A stretch of DNA of 40,674 nucleotides from Candidatus Tenebribacter burtonii (lineage in GTDB: Bacteria; Cloacimonadota; Cloacimonadia; Cloacimonadales; TCS61). The stretch is taken from positions 1 to 40,674 of the forward strand of contig JAVCCF010000026.1 of NCBI GenBank assembly GCA_030765625.1, read 5' to 3'. Both the position numbers and the translations under genes were made by a program. Under the pieces are notes generated by a model that was given only the letters and a program-made list of their open reading frames with translations, did no database searches and was not told where the DNA came from. Of this stretch, positions 17,727 to 27,145 are shown piece after piece; the stretch's first letter is position 1; the number at the start of each line of letters is the position of its first letter.

Positions 17727-18745
17727 TATTTAATGAACTCGTTAATATGTTCTAATATTACTTCCGTAGTATCTGCCCATTCATTTTCAATCTTTACATT
17801 AATTTTGTTAGATAATTCCTGACTAACAGAATTATTGATAAGTAAGTCAATTCTTTCAAATATCGATTCAACACTATCTTCTTTATACATAATTTCAATT
17901 TCAATTAATTCATTATTCATAACCATCTCTCTGCCACCGGTATATATGCATGGTGTTCCAAGCAGGCATGCTTCCCGTGCCATTGTGTCACCTGAGGATA
18001 AAGCAAATTGTGCATATTTCAAGATTGAATATAAGTCTTCAACCGGTTCTTTTAAAACTATACATTTATCTTCTAAAACTTTTTTCAGATCATCATCTTC
18101 TAAAGAGATAACTACCTTTTTCCCTTTATTCACAATATAGGATACAATATCTATTATGCTTTTGTTTTCTTCTTTATAGTTAAGGCTCACATTAGATATT
18201 TCACGAATAAAAACATAATCACTTTCAATTAAATTGAGTTTCTTTAATGAATTTTTATTTGCCCTAAATGTACCTGGATAAAGATATGCCAATTCTTTAA
18301 AACCTTTATACTTCCAAGTTCTCTTATTACTGAAATTAATATAATCCGGCATAATATGACGAGTAGCAAAAATATTTGCATGATAAAACGGTATTTTATA
18401 TTCAACATCATCTTCAAAAGCTAAATATGGTATTCTGTTAAACCAGGAAGATATTGCATTTGTAGGACCGAAACATACAGAAAGTTCTATTTTATTTTTA
18501 CGCTGAAACCTAAACATTAAAAGGTCTCTAATTAGTTGCCCAAAAAATTTTGAAAGGAATCTTTTATAATGTTTTCCTATTGGTGTTGAATTAAGATCAC
18601 TCAATTCATAATCTACAATTTTTTGTAATTTGCCTCTGGAACGATAAGTTATAATTATTCTATGCCCTTGTTCTTTAAGTATTAATATCGTGCTTTTAAA
18701 AAAATTTACATCCACCGGATGATTTAAATCAAATAATATATTCAT
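17726..18745 (-). CDS. DUF354 protein, GT-B-like
   Basis: 339 residues opening with FDLNHPVDVNFFK, the hallmark of DUF354 proteins, which have a UDP-GlcNAc 2-epimerase/GT-B-like fold and are common in archaeal and bacterial surface-glycan loci. GDTMAREACLLGTPCIYTGG near 260 corresponds to the nucleotide-sugar binding region of the GT-B C-terminal half. The biochemical activity of the family is not established; a glycosyltransferase or epimerase role is inference. One-base overlap with the downstream GT4 gene. Confidence 0.82.
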   Translation of the reverse strand: MNILFDLNHPVDVNFFKSTILILKEQGHRIIITYRSRGKLQKIVDYELSDLNSTPIGKHYKRFLSKFFGQLIRDLLMFRFQRKNKIELSVCFGPTNAISSWFNRIPYLAFEDDVEYKIPFYHANIFATRHIMPDYINFSNKRTWKYKGFKELAYLYPGTFRANKNSLKKLNLIESDYVFIREISNVSLNYKEENKSIIDIVSYIVNKGKKVVISLEDDDLKKVLEDKCIVLKEPVEDLYSILKYAQFALSSGDTMAREACLLGTPCIYTGGREMVMNNELIEIEIMYKEDSVESIFERIDLLINNSVSQELSNKINVKIENEWADTTEVILEHINEFIK

Positions 18746-18756
18746 AAATACTCTTA

Positions 18757-19761
18757 TTAAAATTTTTGCTTAATTTTAAGCCCAATCTTACCAATTTTCA
18801 TGAACAAAGGTTTATTCACTTTCTCAAACCTGCCGTAATTAACTAAATTACCACCAAATTTTTTCTTATAATCACGTACCCCATAAGGAACATCAGGTTT
18901 TCCCGCTCCTCCAAAATCAAAAGTTTCAAAATTATTTCCCCCCCCCCATTTAAAAACTTCCCAAGGGATTAAATCATTAGGATATTTATTATAGAAATCA
19001 AATATAGCTCCAGCATAAAAATCATAAATTGTTTTTTTATATAATAACGCAATCATACATCCAATTATTCTATTTTCGTATTTAGCACAAAACAATTGTA
19101 GTCCCATTCTACTATCAGAAAATCCAAGAATATTTTCAAATAAACTGAAATCTGGTAAAGGAAGTTTTGCTCTATCATAAACAGATTGAAGAATTGAATA
19201 ACATTCTCGCAGTTCGTTTATACTTTTTTCAGTATAAAAAGAAGTTCCTTCCTTTATTGCTCTTCTAATCTCATTACGTCTTTTTGAATGGACATCTTTC
19301 CACAATTCATCTTCACTTTTATTTAAGTTCACTAGTATATTCAAATGCTCTTCATATTCAAATCCATTATTTATAAAAATATCTTTTAAGTTTGTCCAAT
19401 TCCACATATTCCGAAATTGAGAATAAATGGCTTTTCGTTTGATTGTTTTATTATATTCTTGTAAAATAATATTCAATACATCAGCATTTTCATTCCGGAT
19501 TAACGGACCACCATAAATGATTGATCGAGCAGTAAAGTTTCCTAAAAATCCAGAATACTCTCTTTGGATAACTGCTAATAATAATCCCAATATATCATCA
19601 TCATTATCAATAACTGCTAAAAATACCGGTTCATATTTTTTTGTATCTTTATAAACCTTATACATTTCATGTGTTTGAAATATGTTTCCATTCCCATGAT
19701 TTGAAACAAATTCAGACCATCTCTTATTATCTAATTCGCGTACTATTCTATAATTAACCAT
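18757..19761 (-). CDS. FemAB/GNAT-type acyl or aminoacyl transferase with internal G10 tract
   Basis: 334 residues from the ATG at 19761; the ORF-track start at 19773 is a TTG, and GGAT upstream fits the ATG better. The pattern WSEFVSNHGNGNIFQTHEMY, SKRRNEIRRAIKEG, FCAKYENRIIGCMIALL and NDLIPWEVFKW...FDFGGAGKP matches the FemAB-like/BioF2-like GNAT proteins that attach amino-acyl or acyl groups to cell-wall or glycan precursors. In this operon it most likely decorates a sugar of the repeat unit. The codons for Trp-Gly-Gly-Gly before NNFETFDFGG contain ten consecutive G, and the frame is intact in this sequence. Confidence 0.78.
   Translation of the reverse strand: MVNYRIVRELDNKRWSEFVSNHGNGNIFQTHEMYKVYKDTKKYEPVFLAVIDNDDDILGLLLAVIQREYSGFLGNFTARSIIYGGPLIRNENADVLNIILQEYNKTIKRKAIYSQFRNMWNWTNLKDIFINNGFEYEEHLNILVNLNKSEDELWKDVHSKRRNEIRRAIKEGTSFYTEKSINELRECYSILQSVYDRAKLPLPDFSLFENILGFSDSRMGLQLFCAKYENRIIGCMIALLYKKTIYDFYAGAIFDFYNKYPNDLIPWEVFKWGGGNNFETFDFGGAGKPDVPYGVRDYKKKFGGNLVNYGRFEKVNKPLFMKIGKIGLKIKQKF
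18938..18947 (-). repeat. G10 homopolymer inside the FemAB/GNAT gene
   Basis: Ten C on the + strand, read as TGG GGG GGG GGA in the gene. Slippage by one base would shift the frame ~60 residues before the C-terminus and destroy the conserved FDFGG region. This is a typical contingency-locus configuration. Confidence 0.8.
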
Positions 19762-19779
19762 TAATAAATCCAATTGATT

Positions 19780-21210
19780 TTAAGGTTGAACACCGGCATT
19801 TCCAACTACTTGTGAAAACCAATTTGAATAATTTACAGTTCCGGCATCATCACCACCGGGTTCATCTGTTTCATCCAAGATTAAGTCTTGAATTTCTGTT
19901 TCTACTGTAGTTCCCCACCAGTTGTTTTGAGCCAAAACATTGTTCCCACCATTATAGTATTCAAGATGAAATATATAACCTTCATTGATCAAAAAATTAT
20001 TATATTCAGCAACAATATCTGCACTTCTATAACATCTAATGAATGCAAATGTATTATCATCAATGAATTCACAATAATTAATTGTAATCTGTCCATCATA
20101 ATTATATTCTTTCTCAGAATAAATGGCATATAGTTCACTGTTTTCAAAAGTGCAATGCTCAAACAAAGGGTAAGAATTATATTGAGCTTTAACATGAGTA
20201 CTATTACCATAATAATAGCAATTAGTAATAGCAGGGGAAGATTCATACAATTGCAAACCATGATAATCGTTATTCATAAAAATACTATTATTAATAATGA
20301 TTTCTTCAGAATCTTCTTTTGTCCAGGTACCATAAATCCCATCACGACAATCATAAATAGTACAATTATTAATAATACCTGAATTATTATCAAAAATTAC
20401 TCCGTACACCAAACTGTTTAACAGTGCTGTATTTTCCACTTCTAAATTACCTTCATTATCAATTCCTGTACCTGCCCATTGAATTATGCAATATGTTAAA
20501 TCACAGTTTCCTAAAGAACTTGTTACTCCCTCCCAATCACCTTTTGCTGGTTGGGTTTCGCTTGAAGTTAATATTACAGGTAATTCTGCAGAACCATTAA
20601 TTTCCAATTCACCTATCACAGAGAAATCTGAACTACTTATTTCAATTACGGTATTCTCTAAAATAATTAAAGAACCATCAGTAAGTATAGCAAAATTATC
20701 ATCAATAATAATATGCTGATCCGGTCCCCAGGTTAAGCTATTGCTTACAGGTTGTTCAGCAATTATTGTCTCACGCATATTCAATTCAACGTATTCATCA
20801 TCATGAATATCAATGATTCTTTTATGCCAGCCAAATCCATCCGCAGAATAGACAAGGATATATTTATTCTCTGCTATATCTTTAATCTCAAATTCACCAT
20901 TACTACCTGTTATTGCTGATTTAACCGGCTCACCAAGTAAACGGTGATCACTGAATAAACCTGAATCCATATTTGTACCAAGAGAACTATGATCACTTTT
21001 TAGCTCTTTTATCTTCTCAAACTCTGTACCAACAGCATAGAGATCAATTTGTGCGGAACTATTATTTTCAATTATTTGCCCGGATGAATCCATGAAGATT
21101 ATTTTCCCAGATAATTTATGGGTAGAAGGAGGGGAAGTTGGATCACTATTGCAACCAAAGAATAAAAAAAAGACACAACAAATCAGGAGAATTTCAATTT
21201 TTCTTTTCAT
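19780..21210 (-). CDS. Lipoprotein with right-handed parallel beta-helix
   Basis: 476 residues. MKRKIEILLICCVFFLFFGC followed by NSDPTSPPS is a lipoprotein signal with lipobox FFGC. Residues ~30-150 look like a carboxypeptidase-regulatory/Ig-like beta domain (TGSNGEFEIKDIAENKYILVYSADG). From ~190 onward short repeating segments such as GIINNCTIYDCRDGIYG, EIIINNSIFMNNDYHGLQLY and SPAITNCYYYGNS form NosD/pectate-lyase-like parallel beta-helix coils, and NNWWGT appears near the end as in many such proteins. A surface glycan-binding or lyase role is possible, but no catalytic residues can be assigned. It sits inside the glycan operon, 18 bases upstream of the FemAB-like gene. Confidence 0.78.
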   Translation of the reverse strand: MKRKIEILLICCVFFLFFGCNSDPTSPPSTHKLSGKIIFMDSSGQIIENNSSAQIDLYAVGTEFEKIKELKSDHSSLGTNMDSGLFSDHRLLGEPVKSAITGSNGEFEIKDIAENKYILVYSADGFGWHKRIIDIHDDEYVELNMRETIIAEQPVSNSLTWGPDQHIIIDDNFAILTDGSLIILENTVIEISSSDFSVIGELEINGSAELPVILTSSETQPAKGDWEGVTSSLGNCDLTYCIIQWAGTGIDNEGNLEVENTALLNSLVYGVIFDNNSGIINNCTIYDCRDGIYGTWTKEDSEEIIINNSIFMNNDYHGLQLYESSPAITNCYYYGNSTHVKAQYNSYPLFEHCTFENSELYAIYSEKEYNYDGQITINYCEFIDDNTFAFIRCYRSADIVAEYNNFLINEGYIFHLEYYNGGNNVLAQNNWWGTTVETEIQDLILDETDEPGGDDAGTVNYSNWFSQVVGNAGVQP

Positions 21211-21217
21211 ATTACCC

Positions 21218-22189
21218 TCACTTAACTAAATTGTAACGAATGTTTTCACTTTTAACCTTCTTTATAGGTAAGAAAAAAAAGGCACAAATTAATGATATAT
21301 CCCGCAACACATAATACAGAAATAATTCAAAATTTTTATTAAAAACATTTCTTCTGTTTTTATATACTTTTATAATTAGAAAAAAAACATAACCGGATAA
21401 CCACATATAATCATTTGTAAACAAACTTATAACTAGAAAGAGCATAAGAGATATAGTTGTATAATTAAATTTTATAAGCCCTTTATAAATATAAATATTC
21501 GATAAGTGTTTTCGTAGAAGGAATACATTTGGATAAAAAATATTACCAGAGAAAATTGTATTCCACATCCTTTTTTCATTTAGATAATCTATGGTATGAT
21601 GATTTGCTATTATCTCAGATTTTCTAAGAAGCGGATAACCCAGTTTGGTTAATCTTAAGGCAAAATCATGGTCTTCTCCTTGCCTGAAATTAATATCCAT
21701 TCCTTTAGTCCGGGTCCACAGTTCTTTTTTTACTATGAAAATACCACCTGTTGTAGAGTGATATTCATCTTTTGATAATATTTTAAATTGGTATGAATTC
21801 CCAAGAAATTCATTATTGATATTGTAGTTATAATTCTTAACTTGTCCAGATACAAAATTGTATTTTAATCCATTATCCTGATCATAAACAAGCTGGAGAT
21901 ATTCCGGTATGATTTCCATATCACCATCAATAAAAAAAAGCGAATCTCCTGTGGATTCTTTTGCTCCGATATTTCTTGCTATTGCAGCATTGCACTCTCC
22001 GGTTATTTTAAATATTTTGATGCTATTAAATTCTTTTGCTCTTTCAATGCTGTCATCAGTAGAGTTTGAATCGACATAGATAATCTCACACTTTTTAAGC
22101 AAATTGAATTCGATAGTATCAAAAACACTTTGGAAGCATTTTGTAAGTTTCCAGCCTTCGTTATGACCAATTATTATGAATGAAATCAT
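21218..22189 (-). CDS. Glycosyltransferase family 2, membrane-associated
   Basis: 323 residues. GT-A opening ISFIIIGHNEGWKLTKCFQS, then IIYVDSNSTDDSIERA, AAIARNIGAKES and the metal-binding FIDGDME. FRQGEDHDFALRL holds the catalytic E-D-H-type motif. Two hydrophobic segments near the C-terminus (FNYTTISLMLFLVISLF and YMWLSGYVFFLIIKVY) suggest membrane anchoring. It has a strong ribosome binding site (GGGGGATC). It starts a sub-run of genes after a 179-base noncoding gap at 22190-22368. Confidence 0.88.
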   Translation of the reverse strand: MISFIIIGHNEGWKLTKCFQSVFDTIEFNLLKKCEIIYVDSNSTDDSIERAKEFNSIKIFKITGECNAAIARNIGAKESTGDSLFFIDGDMEIIPEYLQLVYDQDNGLKYNFVSGQVKNYNYNINNEFLGNSYQFKILSKDEYHSTTGGIFIVKKELWTRTKGMDINFRQGEDHDFALRLTKLGYPLLRKSEIIANHHTIDYLNEKRMWNTIFSGNIFYPNVFLLRKHLSNIYIYKGLIKFNYTTISLMLFLVISLFTNDYMWLSGYVFFLIIKVYKNRRNVFNKNFELFLYYVLRDISLICAFFFLPIKKVKSENIRYNLVK

Positions 22190-22368
22190 TCATGATCCCC
22201 CACCACTTATTACTCAATTTCGTTGTACCAATAATTGTTTTGAGAACTCTCAACGAAGTATTTTTTAATTTGGTAATCCGGGCAAATTTATATAATCATT
22301 TGTCTTTTTTAAATTCATCAATAATTAATTTAACTTAATCCAATACAATTCAAGCTTAAAACCAGTAA

Positions 22369-23319
22369 TTATAACCTATAATAATCTTTCATCCAATCAA
22401 TTGTTTTCTTTACACCCTCTTCCAAACTAATAGTCGTTTTATGATTCAATTCTTTTATAGATAGCTCTATGTTTACTCTTTTATCCTTTGTTGTAAGAAC
22501 TTCACTTTCCTTAAATGTTATTAATTCATGTGATGCACTTGTGTAATCCCATATAATTTTTGCAAGGGTTTCAATATCATGGTAATCATTGCTTCCAATA
22601 TTATAGATCCTTCCGGGAATAAAATTTTCAGAGATATTAGCAACTGTACGAACACAGTCATCGACATATGTACTTGAACGATAATGTCCTTTAAAAACTT
22701 CAATCGGGAGCTTATGTAGTGCATGATAGCAAAACTTGCAATTTACTGATCTGTATGGGTGATAATATTCACCTGGTCCATAAGTATTAAAAAGACGAAC
22801 TATTACGGTCTCTGTATTATACATTATTTGTGAATTTTTAATTTGCATTTCATTCGCTCTTTTTGAGATAGCATAGTCATTCATCTGATAGATTACATGT
22901 TTCTCTAATACACTCTCTTTCATAATATCTAAATAATCTCCATAAACTTCTGAACTGGAGAAATGAATTAATTTAAACTTGTGTTTTTCTTGAAGTCTAA
23001 TAATGTTTTTTAAACCTATTAAATTACTTTTCCACATTTGTTCATAATAATCTTCTCCATTCCATCTACCAAATTCTGCAGCACAATTATAAACTAAATC
23101 AAATGGTCCAGCTTCTAAAACAACCCTCTCAATTTGACGATATTCTCCAATATCACATCTTGAATATGTCCACTTTTCATGGCTCATCTTTTGGATATAT
23201 CCAATTTCTCCTGAATGGTGAAGTAAATCAACTCCAAATACTTGATGTCCCCTATTTTCTAATTCTATAATTAATTTTTGCCCGATAATTCCTTTTGAGC
23301 CCGTTACTAAAATTTTCAT
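22369..23319 (-). CDS. NAD-dependent nucleotide-sugar epimerase/dehydratase
   Basis: 316 residues of the extended SDR family. TGSKGIIG (6-13) is the NAD motif, SSSEVYG (121-127) carries the catalytic Ser, and Y149-x3-K153 is in NDYAISKRANE. RLFNTYGPGEYYHPYRS and FKGHYRSSTYVDD resemble dTDP-glucose 4,6-dehydratase and UDP-glucuronate decarboxylase relatives. The lack of the D-E dehydratase pair next to the Ser makes an epimerase or decarboxylase more likely, but the reaction cannot be fixed by eye. The ribosome binding site AAAGGAGAG is excellent. Confidence 0.8.
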   Translation of the reverse strand: MKILVTGSKGIIGQKLIIELENRGHQVFGVDLLHHSGEIGYIQKMSHEKWTYSRCDIGEYRQIERVVLEAGPFDLVYNCAAEFGRWNGEDYYEQMWKSNLIGLKNIIRLQEKHKFKLIHFSSSEVYGDYLDIMKESVLEKHVIYQMNDYAISKRANEMQIKNSQIMYNTETVIVRLFNTYGPGEYYHPYRSVNCKFCYHALHKLPIEVFKGHYRSSTYVDDCVRTVANISENFIPGRIYNIGSNDYHDIETLAKIIWDYTSASHELITFKESEVLTTKDKRVNIELSIKELNHKTTISLEEGVKKTIDWMKDYYRL

Positions 23320-23397
23320 GTTCTCTCCTTTACTGATTTCAATATAAATTTATTAATAATTTTTTCTATTGGTTATGTAATTAATTAACAGAAATAA

Positions 23398-24636
23398 TTA
23401 ATTATCATTTTTAAAAATAACATCTTCTACTTCGTTTAATATTTTCATGAATCTAAGTTTATTTATTTTTACGTCATGTCGTTCTTTTGCTAACTCGATG
23501 GCATTTCTTGAATATTCATGCTGTAAATCAATATCCTCAAATAGATTCATTACACTTTTCAAAATAATTTCCTTTTTATTAGTTGTTAAAGTATGACCCC
23601 ATTTAGATCTTTTTGCATATTGGGAAAGTGCTGTTCGTTCTGGAGCATAAACAATTATTGGAACTCCGCTAACCATATATTCCGCAGTTTTTGTTGGCAT
23701 TGATAAATACGTAAATTTAAACTTACTTTCAAAAGATAAAGGTAATAATAAGAAATTTGCCTTAGTTAATGTCTCTGGTAATTTTTCTTGTGACACATAG
23801 TTATTTATTTGTACAAAAGAATATGCTTCAATTCTATCTCTCACTTCCTGTGAACTAAACTTTGAATAAAGAGTAAATGTTATTTGATATTGAAATTCAT
23901 TTAGACTTTTGATAATTTCACAGAATTCAAATATTGGCACGGATGTTGAGCCTATCCAACCAGAGTAAAGTATGGTTTTCTTTCTATTTTTTAATGCCGA
24001 TATTGATTTTATATGAGGTTTCCACTTTTCAACATCAACAGGATTGTGAAACGTATGAAATTTTTTACTATATCTTTTATAAAATTCTTCTGCCATTAAG
24101 TCAGAAATGCTTAATCGTACACTTGATTTTTTCACTAAGTTATAAAACTCTCTATTGAATTTCCTTTTATAGAAAAAACCTAATATCCCCGTGTATTTTA
24201 CTTTTACTTTATCATCCATTACATGAATAATAATTTTAGCATTACAATAATTTACAATTTCTTGTGCAAATAAAATTATAGATAATCTGTCCGGATTAAA
24301 ATAGAGATAATCAGGTTTTATTCTATCTAGCCACTTTTTTATTGAACTATCTAAAGTTAATTTATTAAAATAACTTTTTTTACCTATGATATTTCTTAAG
24401 ATTATCTTTAAGCTATTTCTTTTACCATTTCTCTTTTTAATTGTAACTTCCAGAACTTTACAAATTTGGTATTTATCAGCAAAAATATCTATATTTGATT
24501 GTTCCGCTCTAGTACTTAATAAAAATAAATTCTCCTTTGGTAGATGATCAACCAGTTTTGATACGGTGATTCCTGAACTATTATCATAGCGAAAATCAAT
24601 ATTAATAAATAGGATTTTTTGTTTTACATTTTTCAT
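23398..24636 (-). CDS. Glycosyltransferase, GT-B (family 4-like)
   Basis: 412 residues. ILFINIDFRYDNSSGITVSKLV opens the acceptor domain; YSGWIGSTSVPIFEFCEII begins the second domain; and FTYLSMPTKTAEYMVSGVPIIVYAPE is the donor-binding region with P-T-K-x-x-E-Y, a pattern frequent in GT4-like enzymes of glycan clusters. It is probably cytoplasmic and membrane-associated. Its ATG overlaps the stop of the polymerase gene by one base. Confidence 0.83.
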   Translation of the reverse strand: MKNVKQKILFINIDFRYDNSSGITVSKLVDHLPKENLFLLSTRAEQSNIDIFADKYQICKVLEVTIKKRNGKRNSLKIILRNIIGKKSYFNKLTLDSSIKKWLDRIKPDYLYFNPDRLSIILFAQEIVNYCNAKIIIHVMDDKVKVKYTGILGFFYKRKFNREFYNLVKKSSVRLSISDLMAEEFYKRYSKKFHTFHNPVDVEKWKPHIKSISALKNRKKTILYSGWIGSTSVPIFEFCEIIKSLNEFQYQITFTLYSKFSSQEVRDRIEAYSFVQINNYVSQEKLPETLTKANFLLLPLSFESKFKFTYLSMPTKTAEYMVSGVPIIVYAPERTALSQYAKRSKWGHTLTTNKKEIILKSVMNLFEDIDLQHEYSRNAIELAKERHDVKINKLRFMKILNEVEDVIFKNDN

Positions 24637-25883
24637 TATAAAGATGTCTCTTTTAATCTGTTATTATATCTATCTTGAAAATACTTATCAAACACAAAAG
24701 CAATAATCAAACCATAATGAAATATTGAAAAATGTACCAAAGTTGCATTTGCCCATAAAAAAGTTAGAAAAGCGAAAAATGAGCCCCAATAATTTGTTTT
24801 AGTTGCGGTATTATATAGTTTTTTTGCTAGAAGAAACCAAAAAACAAAAAGGAAAAAACTTCCAATCAAGCCCCAATAGACAAGATGTGCTAGATATCCT
24901 ATATGTATTTGGCTACTACCTACAGCATTTGAAGCAGCTTCTATAGCATCTGTCATGCCCACACCGGTTCCAAACCAAATATGTTCCGGAAAAAATATCA
25001 TAAAATTTCCCATTGCCTTATAACGTGTATTTTCTTGAATAGATCCTTCAGCAAAAAGACGCGTATAATACCAATCTCCTGTATTATATCCAAATGAATG
25101 TAATATAACATAACCAATAATTAGTAACAACAATGTAATAAAAAGATACTTAGATATTTTTTTTATCTTTATTTTCTTATCTATTGCTATTTGTAAACTA
25201 AGAATTGCAAAACTTATCATTATATATCTGGAATTTGTTAAAACTGCTGATATTCCACCAAGTAGAAAAAATATTGTAAGTGTACTTTTACGTAAAAATA
25301 TATATACCCCAAGAAAGACAGCAAATAGTGGTATAAATGTCAAACCCATCTCATTAGGCAAATATCCAAAAATAGAAGCTCTTCGAACACTATATATTGA
25401 ACTATGATCTAAATTATAACCGATATATTCCGTTGCTTTCATAAAATTAGGATTTACTGCCTGAATTAAAGATACTAAAGCAACTATAATAATAGTAACT
25501 TTAATTATTAATACTGTTTTCTTTATAAATCTTTCACTAAACTTTGTATTATAGATTATAATAATTGCAAATAATATAGTTAACTGCACATTATTAATAA
25601 TAATATTAATAATACCTCTTCGTTCAAGATTACCATTCCCAAAATCCCATATAATTAAAAAAAGAACGTAGGCAAGCAAGTAGTATATTGCTTTAGGTAT
25701 CTCAAGTTTCTGTTTATTTATATATGCGATAAATATAAAAATAAAACCATAAATAAAAAAAAATATTTGAAAGTAAAAGGTAATACTTCTAGAATAAAAA
25801 AAGCTTTTAAAAACATGTGCAATTACAGGAGAAATAAGGAATAATAGCAATAAGCTATAAGTAAATTTATTCAATTCTTTCAT
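24636..25883 (-). CDS. O-antigen polymerase/ligase-like membrane protein (Wzy/WaaL type)
   Basis: 415 residues with about eleven hydrophobic segments. A large loop at ~265-330 (HSFGYNTGDWYYTRLFAEGSIQENTRY...HIWFGTGVGM) sits between late membrane segments, as in the O-antigen ligase/polymerase (Wzy_C) family. GxGVG after a predicted turn and RxxMWxxA-like spacing are consistent. In a locus with a flippase but no ABC exporter, Wzy polymerase is the expected role; the sequence alone cannot exclude a WaaL ligase. Very AT-rich, as is usual for wzy genes. Confidence 0.82.
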   Translation of the reverse strand: MKELNKFTYSLLLLFLISPVIAHVFKSFFYSRSITFYFQIFFFIYGFIFIFIAYINKQKLEIPKAIYYLLAYVLFLIIWDFGNGNLERRGIINIIINNVQLTILFAIIIIYNTKFSERFIKKTVLIIKVTIIIVALVSLIQAVNPNFMKATEYIGYNLDHSSIYSVRRASIFGYLPNEMGLTFIPLFAVFLGVYIFLRKSTLTIFFLLGGISAVLTNSRYIMISFAILSLQIAIDKKIKIKKISKYLFITLLLLIIGYVILHSFGYNTGDWYYTRLFAEGSIQENTRYKAMGNFMIFFPEHIWFGTGVGMTDAIEAASNAVGSSQIHIGYLAHLVYWGLIGSFFLFVFWFLLAKKLYNTATKTNYWGSFFAFLTFLWANATLVHFSIFHYGLIIAFVFDKYFQDRYNNRLKETSL

Positions 25884-25903
25884 ATAAAATCATAATAAGA
25901 TAA

Positions 25904-27145
25904 TTATTTATTGTTTATTATTACTTGTTTATAGATACCTAATAATTGATTACGTATAGTATCAGTGTTATGACGTTTTAGTGCTTTTTGTCTTGCTAAT
26001 TTTCCCATTTTTATTGCATTATTATACTTATTCATCGTCTCAATAATACTTCCTGCCAAAGAATATGGATCTCCAGGTTGGATCATTAATCCTTCTTTGC
26101 CATCCTGCAAACGCGAACTCGTTCCTCCTGCTAATGTAGTGATGACTGGTATGCCTGTTATCATTGCTTCACTCAAAACGATTGAACCATTCTCAATATG
26201 TGATGGCATAATATATATATGCGATATTTTCAACAAATCAATGATTGCTTTCTCATCTATAATACCCTCAAATTTAATATTATCCGAAAGACCAATTTTC
26301 TTACTCAAAATTTGAACAATTCCGTTATATTTCTCCAATCCTGCGATATGCCATTTAAAATTCAAATTCATTTTATCTAATAATATTGCTGTCTTAACAA
26401 CAGTTTCAAATCCCTTATAAGTTACTCTACCGGTAACTGTAAATAAGTTTATCGTAGTTGAATTAGGTATTTTCCATTGTTCTGAATAAAATATTTTGCG
26501 TAAAGTTTCTTCGTTAGAATAATATTCTGAATTAGGTGCTAACACTCTTGTTATTCTTCTGTCCCAATCGGTTCTTCCAATAATATATTTAGATCTAAGC
26601 AATATTTTTTTTTCTATGAAACTATTATTTACAAAACGTCTGAATCCTAAATATATTTTTTTTTTAATTCTAAAATTTGAATATCTTATAATATCTATTG
26701 TGGAAATCCCTCTAAAGTAAAATGGTACATATGCTGTTAAATTACCCTGTATTGAAATAACTACAGGGATATTAACATAATCCTGAATAATTCCCCATGG
26801 CAATTCAGTACCAAAGACATGTATTATATCGGGTTTTAATTCTTTTATAATTTTCAAACATTTAGATTTAATAAAATTTATATCTAATCGTAAAGGGATA
26901 ATTCTATTTCTAAATTTCTGTAATAGATTCCGATTATGCATTTTAATTTGATAATACTTCGTGTTTTTGTATGCAAAGTTGATATTCGTTTTCCCTGGGA
27001 ATATTATATGTAAATCGACTAATTCAGCCATCTTTTCATTAATCAAATTCATCCATGAACCAGTTTTCAGGCTATCGTTTTTATTTAGATATTCATTAGC
27101 CAAGCCTGGTGTATTTGAAAACCAAAGAACTTTAAGCTTTTTCAT
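25904..27145 (-). CDS. Glycosyltransferase family 4
   Basis: 413 residues. VLWFSNTPGLANEYLN is followed by LKPDIIHVFGTELPWG in the acceptor domain; VTGRVTYKGFETVVKTAILL and SHIENGSIVLSEAMITGIPVITT (donor site with E-x7-E-like spacing) mark the second domain. SxIENGSIVLSEAM closely resembles GT4 enzymes acting on lipid-linked oligosaccharides. A run of ten A occurs in the RIKKKIY codons, although A-runs are less remarkable in such AT-rich DNA. The gene overlaps the flippase stop codon by four bases (ATGA), a classic coupled junction. Confidence 0.88.
   Translation of the reverse strand: MKKLKVLWFSNTPGLANEYLNKNDSLKTGSWMNLINEKMAELVDLHIIFPGKTNINFAYKNTKYYQIKMHNRNLLQKFRNRIIPLRLDINFIKSKCLKIIKELKPDIIHVFGTELPWGIIQDYVNIPVVISIQGNLTAYVPFYFRGISTIDIIRYSNFRIKKKIYLGFRRFVNNSFIEKKILLRSKYIIGRTDWDRRITRVLAPNSEYYSNEETLRKIFYSEQWKIPNSTTINLFTVTGRVTYKGFETVVKTAILLDKMNLNFKWHIAGLEKYNGIVQILSKKIGLSDNIKFEGIIDEKAIIDLLKISHIYIMPSHIENGSIVLSEAMITGIPVITTLAGGTSSRLQDGKEGLMIQPGDPYSLAGSIIETMNKYNNAIKMGKLARQKALKRHNTDTIRNQLLGIYKQVIINNK

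Noticed and set aside
26646-26656. A10 run in the glycosyltransferase gene as a contingency tract
   Set aside because: Long A or T runs are frequent in this AT-rich DNA, so no special meaning can be claimed.
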